A stretch of DNA of 64,000 nt from Variovorax paradoxus B4 (lineage in GTDB: Bacteria > Pseudomonadota > Gammaproteobacteria > Burkholderiales > Burkholderiaceae_C). The notes beneath the pieces were generated by a model. That model ran no database searches. It worked only from the letters and a program-made list of their open reading frames with translations, and had not been told where the DNA came from. The position numbers and the translations under genes are program-made. Position 1 is the stretch's first letter; each line of letters starts with the position of its first letter. This document shows positions 61,002 to 64,000 of the stretch, piece by piece. Where the stretch lies: positions 3,844,001 through 3,908,000 of the forward strand of contig NC_022247.1 of assembly GCF_000463015.1 (NCBI RefSeq), written 5' to 3'.

Positions 61002-62003
61002 ATGCCCACCACGCCCCCTTCCGCCTTCGACCGCCGCCGCGCACTCGCCGCCCTGGGCGGGCTTGCCCTGGCGCCGTTCGCCTTCGATGCGCGGGCCCAG
61101 GCCTTCACGCCCGGCCAGCCGGTCAAGGTGCTGATCGGCGTGCCCGCCGGCGGCACGCAGGACGTGCTGACGCGCGCCATCGCCCAGCAGGTGCGCGCCA
61201 CGCTGGGCCCGCTCATCATCGACAACCGCGCGGGCGCGGCGGGCCGCATTGCGGCGGAAACCGTCAAGACGGCCGCGCCCGACGGCCACACGCTGCTGCT
61301 GGGCACGGCCAGCATGATGACCATGTTCCCGAGCGCGTACCGCAGCCTCTCGTACGACCCGGTCAAGGATTTCGTGCCGATCATCAACGCGGCGCGCTTC
61401 GAGCTGGCGCTCACCGTGCACAAGGACGTGCCCGCCAACACGCTGGCCGAATTCATCGCCTGGGCCAGGGCGCAGGGCGACAAGCTGAGCTTCGGCTCCT
61501 ACGGCGCGGGCACGCCCTCGCACTTTCTCGGCGAAATGCTCAACCGCACGGCCGGGCTGAAGATGGTGCACGTGCCCTACCGCGGCTCCACCCCCGCGCG
61601 GCAGGACCTGATGGGCGGCACCGTGCCCGTGTACTTCGACACCGTCGGCGGCGCGCAGCAGATGCTGCCCACGGGCCGCGTGAAGGTGCTGGCCACCAGC
61701 GGCGAGAAGCGCTCGCCGCTCATGCCCAACCTGCCATGCTTCGTCGAAGCCGGCTACAAGGACGTGGTGGCCACCGCGTGGTTCGCCTACTATGCGCCGC
61801 TCAAGACGCCGCAGCCCGTCATCGACAGGCTGCGCGCCGAGTTCACCCGGGCCGTCAATGCGCGCGAGGTGCGCCAGCTGCTGCTGCAGAACGGCATGTA
61901 CCCCGTCGGCGACGGCAGCGAGGCACTACTGAAGACCATGCGCGAGGACACCGCACGCTGGGCGGGCATCATGAAGGCCGTGAATTTCCAGGCCACCGAC
62001 TGA
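61002..62003 (+). CDS. Bug-family substrate-binding protein
   Basis: A 333-residue periplasmic binding protein. The N-terminus DRRRALAALGGLALAPFAFDARAQ looks like a Tat-type signal (arginine triplet before a hydrophobic stretch). Bug motifs: LIGVPAGGTQDVLTRAI, DNRAGAAGRIAAET, PDGHTLLLG and HVPYRGSTPARQDL. Divergent from the MarR gene and followed 38 bases later by another Bug gene. Ligand unknown. Confidence 0.92.
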   Translation: MPTTPPSAFDRRRALAALGGLALAPFAFDARAQAFTPGQPVKVLIGVPAGGTQDVLTRAIAQQVRATLGPLIIDNRAGAAGRIAAETVKTAAPDGHTLLLGTASMMTMFPSAYRSLSYDPVKDFVPIINAARFELALTVHKDVPANTLAEFIAWARAQGDKLSFGSYGAGTPSHFLGEMLNRTAGLKMVHVPYRGSTPARQDLMGGTVPVYFDTVGGAQQMLPTGRVKVLATSGEKRSPLMPNLPCFVEAGYKDVVATAWFAYYAPLKTPQPVIDRLRAEFTRAVNAREVRQLLLQNGMYPVGDGSEALLKTMREDTARWAGIMKAVNFQATD

Positions 62004-62041
62004 ACAACCGAACGAACGATCGAACGAGGAGGAACCCCGAC

Positions 62042-63034
62042 ATGTTGAAGACCACCCCCATCACCCGCCGCCTTGCCGCGCTGCTTGCCGCAGCCGGCTT
62101 CATGGCATCCATCGCCACCATGGCCACCACCGCGGGCGCGCAGACGCTCGACAGCCCGCTGCACATCATCGTCGGCTACGCCCCCGGCGGCGCCACCGAC
62201 CGCGTGGCGCGCATCGTGGGCGACAAGCTCGGCGCCAGGCTGGGCGTGCCGGTCGTCGTCGACAACAAGCCCGGCGCGGGCGGCCGCCTTGCCGCGCAGC
62301 AGGTCAAGAACACGCCCGCCAGCCAGAACGTGCTGATGCTCGCCAACCCGGCCGTGATGGTGGTGGCGCCGCTCGTCTTCAAGGACAACAACTACGATGC
62401 CGAGCGCGACTTCGTGCCCGTGTCGCACGTCAACAGCTACGACTTCGCGCTGTCGGTGTCGCCCACGCTGCCGGTGCGCGAACTGAACCACCTGCTGGCG
62501 TGGATGCGCGCCAACCCCAACCAGGCCAACGTGGGCGTGCCGGCCACCGGCAGCCTGCCGCACTTCTTCGGCCTCATGGTGGGCGAGAAGGCCAAGGTGC
62601 AGACGCAGGTGATCGGCTACCGCGGCTCGGCCCCGCTGCTGAACGACCTGATCGGCGGCCAGGTGCCCATTTCCGTCGATACCGAGGACGTGGTGCTGCC
62701 GCAGCACAACGCCGGCAAGCTGCGCATCCTGGCGCTGTCGGGCGAAAAGCGCTCGCCCTTCGCGCCGAACATTCCGACCTTCAAGGAAGCCGGCCTCGAC
62801 CTGGCCGCCACCGGCTGGAACACCTTCTTCGCGCCGGCCAGCATGCCCAAGGCCAAGGTCGAGCGCCTGGCCATCACCATCCGCGAAGTCATGCAGGACC
62901 CGGACACGCAGCGCAAGTTCAAGGATGCCGGCATGACGCCGGTGGTGAGCACGCAGGCGCAGACGATGGCAATGCTCAAGGCCTATCGCACGCAATGGGC
63001 ACCCGTCGTGCAGAAATCCGGCTATCAGCCCTGA
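62042..63034 (+). CDS. Bug-family substrate-binding protein
   Basis: A 330-residue periplasmic binding protein with a signal peptide cleaved around TTAGAQTLD (residue ~33). Motifs: IIVGYAPGGATDRVARIV, VVDNKPGAGGRLAAQQV, then a degenerate third motif, and QVIGYRGSAPLLNDL. GAGGAGGAACC lies just upstream of ATG 62042. Third Bug gene in this region; no permease is adjacent. Tightly followed by the sulfatase gene, which may act on the transported compound or its precursor. Confidence 0.9.
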   Translation: MLKTTPITRRLAALLAAAGFMASIATMATTAGAQTLDSPLHIIVGYAPGGATDRVARIVGDKLGARLGVPVVVDNKPGAGGRLAAQQVKNTPASQNVLMLANPAVMVVAPLVFKDNNYDAERDFVPVSHVNSYDFALSVSPTLPVRELNHLLAWMRANPNQANVGVPATGSLPHFFGLMVGEKAKVQTQVIGYRGSAPLLNDLIGGQVPISVDTEDVVLPQHNAGKLRILALSGEKRSPFAPNIPTFKEAGLDLAATGWNTFFAPASMPKAKVERLAITIREVMQDPDTQRKFKDAGMTPVVSTQAQTMAMLKAYRTQWAPVVQKSGYQP

Positions 63035-63048
63035 ACCTTTCCAGAGAC

Positions 63049-64000
63049 ATGACCAGACCCAACATCATCTTCATCGTGGCCGACGACCTCGGCTATGCCG
63101 ACCTCGGTTGCTACGGCGGCCGCGACGCCGCCTTCGGCCCCGTGTCGCCCGTGCTCGACGGCCTGGCGGCCAACGGCCTGAAGCTCACGCAGGGCTATTC
63201 GAACTCGCCCGTGTGCTCGCCCACGCGCTTCGCGATGATCACCGCACGCTACCAGTACCGCCTGCGCGGCGCGGCCGAGGAGCCCATCAACAGCAAGAGC
63301 CGCGGCAGCACCACGCTCGGCCTGCCGACCGAGCACCCCACGCTGCCCTCGCTGCTGAAGGCCGACGGCTACCAGACCGCGCTCATCGGCAAGTGGCACC
63401 TGGGCTACCCGCCCACCTTCGGGCCGCTGCGCTCGGGCTACGACGAATTCTTCGGGCCCATGTCGGGCGGCGTCGACTACTTCACGCACTGCGACTCCAC
63501 CGGCCGCCATGACCTGTGGTTCGGCGAGGAAGACAAGCAGGAAGAGGGCTACCTCACCGACATCCTCTCGAAGCGCGCCGTCGACTATGTGGAGCGCATG
63601 GCAAGGCAGGACGCGCCCTTCTTCCTGAGCCTGCACTACACCGCCCCGCACTGGCCCTGGGAAACGCGCGACGACGCCGAGAAGGCGCCACTGGTGAAAG
63701 ACAACCTGTTCGACCTGGCCGGCGGCAACATCCACGTGTACCGCCGCATGATCCATCACATGGACGAAGGCATCGGCTGGATCATGGCCGCGCTCGAGAA
63801 GCACGGCATGGCCGACAACACGCTGGTGGTGTTCACCAGCGACAACGGCGGCGAGCGCTTCTCCGACAACTGGCCGCTGGTCGGCGGCAAGATGGACCTG
63901 ACCGAAGGCGGCATCCGCGTGCCATGGATCGCGCACTGGCCCGCGGTGATTGCCAAGGGCGGCGAGAGCAGCCAGCTGTGCATGACCATGGACTGGTCCG
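63049..64000 (+). CDS. Sulfatase (arylsulfatase-type), 3' end beyond the window
   Basis: At least 317 residues of a type I sulfatase. The start MTRPNIIFIVADDLGYADLGCYG carries the metal-binding DD pair (D12, D13). CSPTR at about C56 gives the formylglycine site (C-x-P-x-R), so maturation by a formylglycine-generating enzyme is needed. IGKWHLG is the second family motif. No signal peptide is seen. It begins 14 bases after the third Bug gene and appears in the same operon. The C-terminus is cut by the window end. Confidence 0.93.
   Translation, partial: MTRPNIIFIVADDLGYADLGCYGGRDAAFGPVSPVLDGLAANGLKLTQGYSNSPVCSPTRFAMITARYQYRLRGAAEEPINSKSRGSTTLGLPTEHPTLPSLLKADGYQTALIGKWHLGYPPTFGPLRSGYDEFFGPMSGGVDYFTHCDSTGRHDLWFGEEDKQEEGYLTDILSKRAVDYVERMARQDAPFFLSLHYTAPHWPWETRDDAEKAPLVKDNLFDLAGGNIHVYRRMIHHMDEGIGWIMAALEKHGMADNTLVVFTSDNGGERFSDNWPLVGGKMDLTEGGIRVPWIAHWPAVIAKGGESSQLCMTMDWS

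Noticed and set aside
1..64000. tRNA or rRNA genes, CRISPR arrays, prophage, insertion sequences
   Set aside because: I saw none of the hallmark structures: no cloverleaf arms, no regular spaced repeats, no transposase or integrase frames.

Overview
The window is one contiguous stretch of GC-rich bacterial chromosome. Gene content points to a betaproteobacterium of the family Comamonadaceae, most likely Variovorax: many tricarboxylate-type (Bug) binding proteins, an assimilatory nirBD-nasA-cobA cluster, a Cupriavidus-style czcI-CBA set, and many LysR regulators. The genus is inferred from overall resemblance, not from a marker gene. Coding density is very high. I found no stretch above 300 bases without a gene, and no rRNA, tRNA, CRISPR array, transposase or phage gene.

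Layout. 1-7053: assimilatory nitrate/nitrite reduction (nirB partial, nirD, nasA), a ybiB/trpD2-like gene, and cobA for siroheme. 7059-10468: a short TolC/NodT-like gene divergent from an orphan pilQ-type secretin. 10545-14994: a polyamine-type ABC importer (ATPase, Tat-exported binding protein, two permeases) with a palindromic repeat between the permeases. 15102-19608: sterol-desaturase-like enzyme, YiiX-like lipoprotein, HI0933-type flavoprotein, rpsU with a structured leader and a strong terminator, yqeY and a NUDIX hydrolase. 19631-27085: TSUP permease/LysR pair, nucleoside deoxyribosyltransferase, DUF4242, cupin, truncated globin, a large ATPase-LuxR regulator and a GAF protein. 27087-30967: Bug binding protein and gamma-glutamyltransferase, divergent from a LysR gene. 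30964-35602: AraC regulator, an apparently exported FAH-family protein, pmbA, yjgA, mog.

35624-44456 is a complete heavy-metal efflux locus: czcI-czcC-czcB-czcA plus a small membrane protein, divergent from czcR-czcS. 44464-46799 holds a Kef-type antiporter and an HxlR regulator, divergent from a carboxymuconolactone-decarboxylase-family gene across two identical inverted repeats. 46809-49633 is a second metal locus (CadA/ZntA-type P-ATPase with divergent MerR/CadR). 49642-55840: cysE, which looks frameshifted and reads into the second copy of the palindromic repeat, then a TrmJ-like methyltransferase divergent from a coupled suhB-FUSC-mscS operon. 55860-58299: AsnC/LysE pair and a DUF418 protein. 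58296-64000: a PcaQ-like LysR regulator, three Bug binding proteins, a MarR regulator and the start of a sulfatase.

How it works together: nirBD-nasA make ammonium from nitrate, cobA supplies siroheme, and mog supplies molybdenum cofactor. The czc and cad loci form a two-stage defence against divalent metals, with the P-ATPase exporting from cytoplasm to periplasm and the RND pump clearing the periplasm. The right end looks like a catabolic/uptake region for organic acids or sulfate esters. The least expected observations are the dispersed hairpin repeat, the repaired-looking but frameshifted cysE end, the twin HxlR operators, and the FAH protein with a Tat-lipoprotein leader.
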